From Gibbula magus (Eukaryota; Mollusca; Gastropoda; Trochida; Trochidae), in NCBI GenBank assembly GCA_936450465.1, contig OW388300.1, forward strand, positions 48,349,378 through 48,413,377: a DNA stretch of 64,000 nucleotides, in the 5' to 3' direction. Positions 54,731-64,000 of the stretch are shown here, piece after piece. The first letter of the stretch is position 1; each line of letters opens with the position of its first letter. The notes beneath the pieces were generated by a model. The model saw nothing but the letters and a program-made list of their open reading frames with translations. It did not search any database and was not told the DNA's origin. The translations under genes and the position numbers were made by a program.

Positions 54731-55370
54731 GAATCTTACAAATGTGACTAACTAACTAACTAACTAAAGTGATTGCTTCACATAAATTAATCACATAAAT
54801 ACATCTCACCTGGAACTTAGATAAAATGGTTTCGCTTGAGAAATATGTTCAATTAGCAAAAAATAGTTTTCCATAACTTTATTATAATAGGGTCGGAATT
54901 TGATAATGATTATAGCCTAGAAAGAAAAGTATTTATGTTTAAAATAATTAGTTATTTAGGACTAAGTAAACTCGGTTTATTGCTAATGATATTAATAAAT
55001 GACTGGAATTGTTCCTAATTTGGCAGAAACTATTAGAACACCAATAAACGCACCCTAGGCTCCAGAAACCATATTTATATCACACAAGATTCGAATCATG
55101 AACCTATACAACCAATTGGGCCAACTCAAAATGTGAAAATAGAAATGAAAAAAGAAGCAACAAATTATTGCTCCTGCATTAATTGAGGATAAACAAATAT
55201 ATCAACAAACGATCTAACAAATGTTAATTTGAAATAGTTAAATTTATTATATGACGAGCGATGAAATACCGGGATTTATCAGTGAAATAAACTGTCTATC
55301 AAGCTACAGTGAAAATAACTTATATTTTCACTGCGAACGGTGACTGATATAATTTAACATCATAAAACAA
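54731..55370. other. Spacer with a minus-strand tRNA-like piece
   Basis: Minus strand at about 55085-55135 reads GGCCCAATTGGTTGTATAGG and TTCATGATTCGAATCTTG, an A box plus damaged B box, the counterpart of 47018-47060. A short (GACTAACTAACTAA) run lies at 54747. Confidence 0.5.
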
Positions 55371-55505
55371 TGGTCTCACGCGGCGAATTGGCTTATGACG
55401 TCACTGTGGTGACGAGCTGTTCCTAGCGGTCGCTCGGCGTGAAAACGACCCTTTTCGGACGTAATTCCATCGATCATATCATATTATAAATAGAATATCC
55501 GTCAA

Positions 55506-55638
55506 TTCTTGACAAATACCATGTTTATCTCATCTCGTGACGTAGAACAGTTACATATTTTCACTCGTGGCTGTGCCACTCGTGAAAATATAGCCTTTCT
55601 ACCTCACTCGATGAGATAAACATGGTATTAGTCAAGAA
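55506..55638. repeat. Nested palindrome, copy 1
   Basis: Outer arms TTCTTGACAAATACCATG, TTTATCTCATCTCGTGACG (55506-55546) and the inverted CTCACTCGATGAGATAAAC, ATGGTATTAGTCAAGAA (55598-55638). The inner arms ATATTTTCACTCGTGG and CCACTCGTGAAAATAT (55555-55570, 55576-55591) form a perfect 16-bp stem with loop CTGTG. Confidence 0.9.
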
Positions 55639-55937
55639 AAGACAGATATCCTCTATATATTGCTTTAAACAAATTCTGTTATCATCTTCCTGGTAAATAG
55701 TTCAAGGGGAGTTAATTAAGATCTTAGATGGTATAGACTAAGCAATTGCTGTGTTTGTTTGAATTTAGTCATATGATAATGATTACAGCTGTAGATTAAT
55801 ATTATTAAATTGTAATGCATATTTATTGAAATAATGTTATATTTCAACCCTTACATTTAGAAAAATCGTGTTACTCTATTTCGATTTCATTATACAGGAG
55901 ACTAGGAACAAGCAATACATAAAATACATCATGGATA

Positions 55938-56000
55938 TCTGGAACGAGATTCGAACCCGGAAACTGAAAATCCAATTAGAGCAATCTTCTCCAGAGACAC
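55938..56000 (-). repeat. tRNA-like sequence, copy 1
   Basis: Minus strand GATTGCTCTAATTGGATTTTC and TTTCCGGGTTCGAATCTCG: a good B box and a partial A box only about 30 bases away, so no full cloverleaf. Repeated at 57165-57227. Confidence 0.6.
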
Positions 56001-56732
56001 AGTCAGATGCAATAGCACATTACATATATGTTTTACAAAAATAAATCTGTTGCGAGTGTTTATTTACGGTACCATCCAGTTAAGTGAAGATGCCTTAGAC
56101 AATGAAAAACGTAAGTTTTGTCGTTATTTCAAACGTGAAGTGATACACATCATACAGCGAGTGACATTCGTTATTGTCTGTCACATACCTCTTGCCTCAC
56201 CAAGTTTTTCACGAGTAAAAGAACTACTATGTAACATATCAACAATAAATGAAGTTCAGAGTGTTAAGGAATATTAAAAATGATATTAACACACAAAAGG
56301 TCAACAGCCATTGACTGAACATCACAACATTGGCGTTCACCGTAAGACGTGGAAAGCAAGGGAGGTAATCTCTTTACAAAGGGAGATAATTTCATTTCAA
56401 AGGGAGACAATCATCAAAAGTAATTCCGGCCACTGCAGTGAAAATATGAGTCACTGCAGTAAAAATATGAGTTATATTTCACTGCAGTGAAAATATGACT
56501 TTCTACTGCGTATGTGCAAATATGGATTATATTTTTTTTATCGTATTGCTAGTTATATAATACAAGTCAATATTAATTGGTCATTATTAGCATTAAATGG
56601 TCTCACGCGGCGAATTGGCTTATGACGTCACTGTGGTGACGAGCTGTTCCTAGCGGTCGCTCGGCGTGAAAACGACCCTTTTCGGACGTAATTACATCGA
56701 TCATATCATATTATAAATAGAATATCCGTCAA

Positions 56733-56865
56733 TTCTTGACAAATACCATGTTTATCTCATCTCGTGAGGTAGAACAGTTACATATTTTCACTCGTGGCTG
56801 TGCCACTCGTGAAAATATAGCCTTTCTACCTCACTCGATGAGATAAACATGGTATTAGTCAAGAA
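56733..56865. repeat. Nested palindrome, copy 2
   Basis: Same as 55506-55638 at offset 1227, with CGTGAGGTAG restoring a pair lost in copy 1. The inner stem is at 56782-56797 and 56803-56818. Confidence 0.9.
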
Positions 56866-57164
56866 AAGACAGATATCCTCTATATATTGCTTTAAACAAA
56901 TTCTGTTATCATCTTCCTGGTAAATAGTTCAAGGGGAGTTAATTAAGATCTTAGATGGTATAGACTAAGCAATTGCTGTGTTTGTTTGAATTTAGTCATA
57001 TGATAATGATTACAGCTGTAGATTAATATTATTAAATTGTAATGCATATTTATTGAAATAATGTTATATTTCAACCCTTACATTAAGAAAAATCGTGTTA
57101 CTCTATTTCGATTTCATTATACAGGAGACTAGGAACAAGCAATACATAAAATACATCATGGATA

Positions 57165-57227
57165 TCTGGAACGAGATTCGAACCCGGAAACTGAAAATCC
57201 AATTAGAGCAATCTTCTCCAGAGACAC
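57165..57227 (-). repeat. tRNA-like sequence, copy 2
   Basis: Identical in form to 55938-56000; B box GGGTTCGAATCTCG. Confidence 0.6.
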
Positions 57228-57530
57228 AGTCAGATGCAATAGCACATTACATATACAGACTTTCCTTAGACCCATGGTCAGTCAAGCCCCACCATTAAAC
57301 TACCATTATCCTGTAGGCCAAGGTAATGAATCTGTAATCAACGTCTAGAGGAGAGGAAATTCATTGCAGGGGATCAATAATCTGGCATTTGGTAGTGAAA
57401 TGGGCGTTTAGGTTGATTGGTGATGAAACTGTCTCTTCTCATTTAAAAACTTTAATTTTTAACTCTATTACATTATATCAACAGACTCGATATATAGAGG
57501 TTATAATGCGAGCTTGCTTTGGCCAATATA

Positions 57531-57672
57531 TAGAGACTATTTCATTGTTTTTGCCGAATATCTTTTCTATCTCATCGAGTGGAGTGAGAAAGTGATATTG
57601 TGTCGAATGTCACTTTCTCACTCCACGAGATGAGACAGAAATGATATTCGGCAAAAACAATGAGATAGTCTA
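57531..57672. repeat. Long palindrome with TCTCATCGAGTGGAGTGAG arms
   Basis: Arms of about 62 bp: TAGAGACTATTTCATTG, TTTTTGCCGAATATC, TCTCATCGAGTGGAGTGAG, AAAGTGA and their inverted partners, loop TATTGTGTCGAATG. The shared TCTCATCGAGTG motif links it to the nested palindromes. Confidence 0.9.
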
Positions 57673-58405
57673 TTTATTATATAACTTTAATCTGCATAAA
57701 ACAATTAAAACGTGACATTGAAAGGTGAGAGAGGTCCTGATTGTCATAATCCTAACAACTCCCCGTTATACGTTCACGGTAAAATGCAGTGAGAAAATAA
57801 TTCGACTGAAATAAGTCGATATTTAAAACAGGACAATGTTTTACAAAAATAAATCTGTTGCGAGTGTTTATTTACGGTATCATCCAGTTAAGTGAAGATG
57901 CCTTAAACACTGAAAAACGTAAGTTTTGTCGTTATTTCAAACGTGAAGTGATACACATCATACAGCGAGTGACGTTCGTTATTGTCTGTCACATACCTCT
58001 CGCCTCACCAAGTTTTTCACGAGTAAAAGAACTACTATGTAACATATCAACAATAAATGAAGTTCAGAGTGTTAAGGAATATTAAAAATGATATTAACAC
58101 ACAAAAGGTCAACAGCCATTGACTGAACATCACAACATTGGCGTTCACCGTAAGACGTGGAAAGCAAGGGAGGTAATCTCTTTACAAAGGGAGATAATTT
58201 CATTTCAAAGGGAGACAATCATCAAAAGTAATTCCGGCCACTGCAGTGAAAATATGAGTCACTGCAGTAAAAATATGAGTTATATTTCACTGCAGTGAAA
58301 ATATGACTTTCTACTGCGTATGTGCAAATATGGATTATATTTTTTTTATCGTATTGCTAGTTATATAATACAAGTCAATATTAATTGGTCATTATTAGCA
58401 TTAAA

Positions 58406-59214
58406 CATTGCATTTTACGAACCTTGCTTACGAACCTAAATATATAGTGTTTATTGAAAATATAGGATATTTCCCATCACAAAACATACGAGTACGATAA
58501 CGACTTAATCATACACTTCCATTCTTTATTCATTTTGTGCACAAATGCACAAAAACAATAATTTCAGGTGGTGACTTAACATTGTAACTGACCATCGTTA
58601 CATTGTCATTAAACTGACACAGGCAGATGACAAACATGTATACCTTTTTAAATAGACTTCGCTGATGATTTGTGAAATAATACCTTGTATAACATGAACA
58701 TGTTTTAAGCAAATGCATCATTACGACAGTTGGTAGATTTGTTCAGTAAATCTTTATCTTGCAATTAATTAGTTGCTGTTATTGTTGTTATTTAATACTG
58801 TCAACAAAATTACTTTTATCAATATCATTAACAGTAATGATAAGAACATGTATGTAATTTCTTGAAAGGTGTATACAATTTTTAAAAAACCCAATAAAGT
58901 CATAAAATTGTGTCTGACTGTCTTAAGTCATATTATTTATCCTCTTGCCAAAAAAAAATGGATTCGTAAAAACTAAACAGATGCATTATTTTTGTTCCAG
59001 GAAATGTTATTCAAATGCCACAGGTTTCATATTGGTTCTCTGAAAACTATATTAGTATTGCAACTGAGACATTTGATTTCAGTCATGTATATCACATCAT
59101 ATAGCTTCTTTGTCACACGTTTCACATTGGATCTTTTAAAGCTACACCAATGTTCAAACTGAGACACAATTGATTTGTCAAGTGTAGTGCAGTATATTGC
59201 TTGCTCCCTGTGAA
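58406..59214. other. Unit 4 spacer, no gene
   Basis: Weak similarity to 47470-47560 at 58440-58560. No supported coding frame. Confidence 0.4.
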
Positions 59215-59480
59215 ACCACACTTGTCAGTCGTGCACTGTCGATAAAACTAATTATGTATACTCATGAATGATTTAACATGTCTTGATACTGGAAAGCAAT
59301 TGTTTGAGTTGAGTCCGACCATAAACAGTTCAGTATGTATCGATCACTATAGATTGATTGATGGTTAGGTCCAGATATCGACTCTGTATGGTCATAACGA
59401 GGTAATGATGCTAATTGATTCTCGTTATTTTTGACAAAATATATCAACCTGGACGTCTATTGAATGAACTCTTGAGAACA
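59215..59480 (+). repeat. Block b/c, unit 4
   Basis: CACTGTCGATAAAACTAATTA, TACTCATGAATGATTTAACA, GACCATAAACAGTTCAGTAT, GTATCGATCACTATAGATTG, ATCGACTCTGTATGGTCAT. Confidence 0.85.
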
Positions 59481-59779
59481 CTTGAGAGGGCACATGGAAT
59501 ATAGTTCAAAAGACTCGGTGCAAGTGGCGTTTCAAATTTGAGATGATCCGTCCATTCATAAGTTAAATATGCATGCATAGTTAACTAGACTTCAGGTTAT
59601 GTACCTGAATTACATTCCTCCTTCCTCGACATCTCAGATACTAGATTCATCAGTTATGCATCCACCTGTGCAGTATCAAAACACACATAAAATAAAATGA
59701 TAGTTATTGAGATCATTAGGACATGAACGCTTTATTACAAGATGCAACTGGAGGCAATTTGACCGAAGCTTAACATGAA
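59481..59779. other. Unit 4 spacer
   Basis: No feature. Confidence 0.4.
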
Positions 59780-61150
59780 TAAGATGTGATGGATTAAATT
59801 GGTCCAATCTGTAAATGTTTTTTCTACAAAGCAAATACAATTGTGATAAACCTAATCACAGAACTCCCACTAAGATGAGATCGAAATTTAATGAATAAAA
59901 AGATGAAACATTTCTGCATTTATAGCATCCTACGACCCATTTGATCATTCAAAAGGATTTGCGAGTTCTTTTCTATATGTGTGGTTTGATTTCACACTCA
60001 CAAATTGTAATCATTTTTTGTTAGAAATGTGTGTTTGATCACTACGAAGCATACGGATATTATTAAGTATTTGCAGCATAGTACTTTCAGACACATGAAC
60101 AATTATTAGATCATTGAGGGAAACCGCAGAAACCTGGAATATGATATCAACCCACACAGGGAAGAGTTTAATGTGAACATACGACGCTGCTTCATTAACC
60201 GAGGTGGTATTTTTTCAAGTGTTTGACAATTTTAAACGAGATGAACTGGCATGTTTTTCCCCCCGTAAAGTAGTTTTTCCCATCAAAATCAAATTTCCAA
60301 GACATTAACATTCATGAGTTGGTGCTTTTAAAATTCCCGACGGTATGACTGAAGAAACGATTCTTGAAATTGATGTATCTATGGCTTTAACGACAGAAGT
60401 AAAACGGTTTAAGTTGTGTAGAAGAAGAGGCCTTTTTAAGATAACATGATAATTATTGGTGTTTGTTTAATTGTACATTTTCAAAGGATGCTTCAAAGCT
60501 ATACTTTGGAAAATAAGATTTATTATTCAAGTTAACATTAAAGGTATAGTGATCACGATTAACACTATTCGTGCTTGTAAATTGGAAACATGGTAATTGT
60601 GTTGCGATTAGCAATGTAGGTGATAAAGTCTCCAGAGGAAACCAGCAAATGGAAAGTTACAAGTCTTACAAATTTATTATGTAAATCGAATTCAATAAAA
60701 CACAACATTAATTACAATAAGAATGCATATTTTCAAATAAGATACAATAGAGATACCATCACAAATATACTTATTTAGCTCTAAAAATGTATGATATACC
60801 AATTAGTAGGCATTGAATCTTTGGCGTATAATTCACGAAATCAAAGAATTCCAAGTACAGCCATTAAGTGTTCAAAGTATAGAACGCCAGTCCTTTCAAT
60901 CAGTCACACGTTTTATACACAGTCTGCCTCGCTTAAGTCATATAATAGTTCCTTATCTTCCACAACACTACTCGAGATAAGACTGAAAAGTTAGTCATCA
61001 AACAGGACATGGGAAGGGAAAGGAGCTAACTCCATTTAGCAAGTCCTTTAAAAAATTGTCCTTTCAATGTCATACGTTCGAGGTCAAATCATGGTGACCC
61101 TTAAACTTTTGTGACACCAAGGCAACTGAACTTTAGTTATTTATTATTAA
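59780..61150 (+). repeat. Conserved block d, unit 4
   Basis: CAAAGCAAATACAATTGTGA, ATATCAACCCACACAGGGAA, AACATACGACGCTGCTTC, AACGAGATGAACTGGCATG, CATTCATGAGTTGGTGC. The downstream frame reads CLTILNEMNWHVFPPVK, then a TAG where unit 3 has Trp, then SNFQDINIHELVLLKFPTV. The length matches unit 3 across this stretch. Right end: GGAGCTAACTCCATTTAGC and GTTCGAGGTCAAATCATGG. Confidence 0.8.
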
Positions 61151-61834
61151 TTCAAGAAAAGTACATTACACTGACATCCTGATACTGTTTTGATGTAAGA
61201 ATATACCCCAAAATAGCTAAACATCGAAACAGTGCAGCAAATGTAAACTACATCGAACGACGAAAACACCATTTTCATAACAAATGAATACATCAGAATT
61301 ATTGGAGTTTGTTGAAATGGACAAGTTTAAAGGGCGTTTGGAAGATTAAATTAATCATTAAAGTTAACAGTAAAGGTACAGTGATAACCTGGAACACAAC
61401 AGTTGCAAACGGGAACCACAGCTTTAAGAAAGATAAATGATAGGGTCATTAATCCAAGACATATTGGGTACAAATTTTAATGTAGCATTCAATTTTAATA
61501 TGACAATTAACACTATTTATCACACAATATAATGAAGAATATGCAACTTGCAGTTAGAATCAAAACACCTTTACTAAACAGTGTAACAACTGTCAACTGT
61601 ACTCCGAAAAATGAACAGAACAATTGTCTCCATCAAACGTGTATGTTACTGTGTGTATTGTGGAACTGTCAACTGTACTCCGAAAAATGAACAGAACAAT
61701 TGTCTCCATCAAACGTGTATGTTACTGTGTGTATTGTGGAACATTGTTATATTAGGAATAAACATGAAATGTGATCTTATATTTCTTGTAATTAAGGCCT
61801 CCGGTAAATAGAAAATAAAAATGTTTATCTTGAA
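61151..61834 (+). repeat. Tail block, unit 4, left part, with a 75-bp duplication
   Basis: CAAATGAATACATCAGAATT, GGAGTTTGTTGAAATGGAC match 39600-39660. AACTGTCAACTGTACTCCGA, AAAATGAACAGAACAATTG and TCTCCATCAAACGTGTATG occur twice in tandem (about 61588 and 61663). Confidence 0.8.
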
Positions 61835-62403
61835 AGGGTAAACATTTAGACAGCATTATGGCTTCTAAAACTGTATAAAAGAGCCGGTAAAGCATTGCGC
61901 TGACGACTATATACCCACTACCACTGATCAAACAATATATTTGTACGAGGATGGACGTTTCATCTCTGACCTGTTTCTGCAAATTACAGTGCAGGACTTT
62001 AGAAAGGAGAAGTTCACCAAACAGATCCCTAATGACCAGATTACCGGGATATTATGTACCACCCACAGGAACTCGATATCGTAAGTGAAATGTAGGTAAA
62101 ACATAGGTAAAACAAACCTACCCCCTATATAACATAGAGTAAAGGAGCACGGGCAGCCATGTTGCCGATCTAAGGGTCCATTCACATTAGGTCAAGCGTT
62201 ACGCTAAGAATTGGTGATATACACAAATGAACGCACGTACTTATCAATTATACATATCTCCGCAAAACACGGTTAATTTCCAACATATGTCACCCCTAAG
62301 ATGAGCTTAATAGCTCTTCTAACTCGAAAATCGGCCACAAAAACCTCTCCCGTGAACGTTAGTCCACAGTAGACATCCCTTCGAACGATCTGATCGGCAA
62401 CAT
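61835..62403 (+). repeat. Local duplication, copy 1 (truncated fold-back inside)
   Basis: Almost identical to 62874-63443 at offset 1039-1040. It contains the left arm and interior of the fold-back element (from about 62063) but stops at GATCGGCAACAT, so the right arm is lost. Confidence 0.92.
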
Positions 62404-62489
62404 AAATACTTAAAAATACGTATATTAAACATACAACTCACATTATCGAGCACAATCGGTTACAATAGAACTAAATGTTCGTAATGAAA
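62404..62489. other. Short spacer
   Basis: No feature. Confidence 0.4.
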
Positions 62490-62745
62490 TAACTTCAAAA
62501 GTATTTAACAATTGCAATGTTGCAATGTAAGATAGGAATAATAATTGGTCATCTTTCCGCCATATTTCACATAATAATATTTGCACAGGGAGGTCAAAGC
62601 TGAGGGGACATTCACTTCTATGTTTATCGATCTTTATCGATTGATTATGATGAATCGCCACTGAATAGTTAACTATGGTCAGCGGTTATGCACATAGGGG
62701 AAGTTTCTATCAATACAAGCCGACATCAGTGAATAACGAATGGTT
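62490..62745 (+). promoter_or_regulatory. Unit head 4
   Basis: TTTAACAATTGCAATGTTGC, CACTTCTATGTTTATCGATC, TGATTATGATGAATCG, TTAACTATGGTCAGCGG, TTATGCACATAGGGGAAGTTTCTATC, AATACAAGCCGACATCAG. Closest to head 2; the octamer is altered to ATGCACAT. Confidence 0.35.
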
Positions 62746-62873
62746 AATCAAACTGTTTGTGACTGAATATATGGATATAAATAAACAACTTTTCCCTTCT
62801 TTACCGAATATACTGACAAACATTAGCATGCATATGGAATAAAACTTGGTTGTAAAGAACAGACGGAAATTTA
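62746..62873. other. Short spacer
   Basis: No feature. Confidence 0.4.
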
Positions 62874-63443
62874 AGGGTAAACATTTAGACAGCATTATGG
62901 CTTCTAAAACTGTATAAAAGAGCCGGTAAAGCATTGCGCTGATGACTATATACCCACTACCACTGATCAAACAATATATTTGTACGAGGATGGACGTTTC
63001 ATCTCTGACCTGTTTCTGCAAATTACTGTGCAGGACTTTAGAAAGGAGAAGTTCACCAAACAGATCCCTAATGACCAGATTACCGGGATATTATGTACCA
63101 CCCACAGGAACTCGATATCGTAAGTAAAATGTAGGTAAAACATAAGTAAATCAAACCTAGCCCCTATATAACATAGAGTAAAGGAGCACGGGCAGCCATG
63201 TTGCCGATCTAAGGGTCCATTCAACATTAGGTCAAGCGTTACGCTAATAATTGGTGATATACACAAATGAACGCACGTACTTATCAATTATACATTTCTC
63301 CGCAAAACACGGCTAATTTCCAATATATGTCACCCCTAAGATGAGTTTTATAGCTCTTCTAACTCGAAAATCGGCCACAGAAACCTCTCCCGTGAACGTT
63401 AGTCCGCAGTAGACACCCCTTCAAACGATCTGATCGGCAACAT
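62874..63443 (+). repeat. Local duplication, copy 2
   Basis: Second copy of 61835-62403; includes the tail block (GACCTGTTTCTGCAAATTAC) and most of the fold-back element. Confidence 0.92.
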
Positions 63444-63539
63444 GGCTGCCCGTGCTCCTTTACTCTATGTTATATAGGGGGTAGGTTTGTTTTACCTATG
63501 TTTTACCTACATTTTACTTACGATATCGAGTTCCTGTGG
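63102..63539. mobile_element. 438-bp fold-back element with arms of about 105 bp
   Basis: Left arm CCACAGGAACTCGATATCG, TAAGTAAAATGTAGGTAAAA, CTATATAACATAGAGTAAAG, GAGCACGGGCAGCCATGTTG; the right arm (about 63435-63539) is its inverted copy with only a few mismatches. The interior of about 230 bp has no coding frame. Units 1 and 3 show the uninterrupted GTACCATCCCTCC or GTACCAACCCTCG. The target duplication is unclear. Confidence 0.88.
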
Positions 63540-64000
63540 TTAACCCTCCTACCCTCACCCACACGCTCCAACCCGAACCCCAACCCACTGTGTGTGTATA
63601 ACAAGCGATTCCCGATTCCTATTAAATAGCATCTAAGTAAGCAAAAGTGCAAAAGAAACGTGACGATTTAAGTCTAAGAATGTAATTTCTGTCGACACCA
63701 TACTTTTTATTCACATTTCTACATTTTAAAAAAAACTTAAATGCTAAGTTCTAGCTAAAATCGTGTTGAAAGAGCAAATACAGCAACAAAAATGTATGAT
63801 ATAAAAATAAAATTATCATACTCTGATGTATGATATCGTGATTACTTGTTTTTACATGTTTCTATCAAATGCATTCAAATTCTACTTTTACACATCAGTA
63901 TACATCGATAGTGCACATAAGTTTATGCTAATAAAGTGTGGAAAGAGTTGCTCCATTGACAATTCAACCGATGATACATCTCTGTCATAATTAATTGCAT
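63540..64000 (+). repeat. Tail end and block f, unit 4
   Basis: AACCCTCCTACCCTC continues the tail. CTAAGTAAGCAAAAGTGC matches 41890, and AAATTATCATACTCTGATGT, TTTCTATCAAATGCATTC, CAGTATACATCGATAGTGCA match block f at 42111-42445. The unit runs out of the window. Confidence 0.85.

Larger units (their letters stand above)
55371..56597 (+). repeat. Recent tandem duplication, copy 1 (1227 bp)
   Basis: Nearly identical to 56598-58405 at an offset of 1227. I count only about ten substitutions, for example CCATCGATC against ACATCGATC and CGTGACGTAG against CGTGAGGTAG. Copy 1 lacks 581 bases present in copy 2 after TTACATATA (56028). The 75-codon frames in both copies are preserved simply because the copies are young. 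Confidence 0.95.
56598..58405 (+). repeat. Recent tandem duplication, copy 2 (1808 bp)
   Basis: Full-length version. The extra segment 57256-57836 also occurs in block y of unit 2 (47140-47420), so copy 2 is ancestral in structure and copy 1 carries a deletion. It contains the nested palindrome at 56733-56865 and the long palindrome at 57531-57672. Confidence 0.95.

Noticed and set aside
56050..58085. Pair of almost identical 75-codon frames (56050-56277 and 57858-58085)
   Set aside because: Their identity follows from the recent tandem duplication and is no evidence of selection; starts are not ATG and no motif is present.
61928..63287. Pair of similar minus-strand frames of 85 and 106 codons
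   Set aside because: They span the fold-back element and the tail block in the 1.04-kb local duplication; not kept in units 1 and 3.

Overview
This is AT-rich animal nuclear DNA, about two-thirds A+T by eye, with almost no recognisable coding sequence. The repeats point to a marine mollusc, most likely a gastropod and possibly an abalone-type vetigastropod. They include short interspersed repeats ending in ACTC/CACTCAC, non-autonomous elements with GGAC or GTCC microsatellites and central tandem repeats (the molluscan 'pearl' style), tRNA-derived SINE heads, and hammerhead/Penelope-like fold-backs. I see no rRNA gene, no intact tRNA gene, no intact transposase or reverse transcriptase, and no complete protein-coding gene. 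The best coding candidate is a minus-strand exon near 17.9-18.3 kb that encodes a transmembrane segment and a cytoplasmic tail.

Left part (1-12 kb): an inverted piece of the big repeat unit at the very start, a 41-bp satellite (0.38-1.24 kb), two inverted arms carrying TACGTA palindromes, fold-back and SINE-like elements, an inverted copy of conserved block d (5.16-5.35 kb), a 355-bp TTAA-flanked MITE (6.9-7.25 kb), and a 2.4-kb satellite of 53-bp units with higher-order structure (9.6-12.0 kb).

Middle (12-31 kb): mostly unique-looking AT-rich intergenic or intronic DNA with scattered tRNA-like SINE fragments. It holds the transmembrane exon at 17.9 kb and a less AT-rich patch at 22.7-24.4 kb with two open frames and a 48-bp repeat.

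Right part (31-64 kb): the main structural feature is a diverged tandem segmental array. A unit of very roughly 8-12 kb recurs, each time with a conserved TATA/octamer-like head (about 34.3, 42.9, 50.6 and 62.7 kb), followed by blocks called here a, b/c, d, tail and f. Heads 1 and 3 resemble each other, as do heads 2 and 4, so a two-unit block (31.2-49.7 kb) seems to have been duplicated as 49.7 kb to beyond the window. Comparing the copies works like an internal alignment: it dates several insertions and shows empty sites. These insertions are a Tc1-like 517-bp MITE, a 1.24-kb and a 1.5-kb Helentron-like (HINE) element, a 186-bp MITE, an expanded G-rich minisatellite and a 438-bp fold-back element.

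No gene product can be assigned to the tandem unit. Block d keeps a short similar reading frame in several copies but is broken in most, so it may be a decayed gene family, a long non-coding unit or an old mobile element. Percent identities were judged by eye, not calculated.
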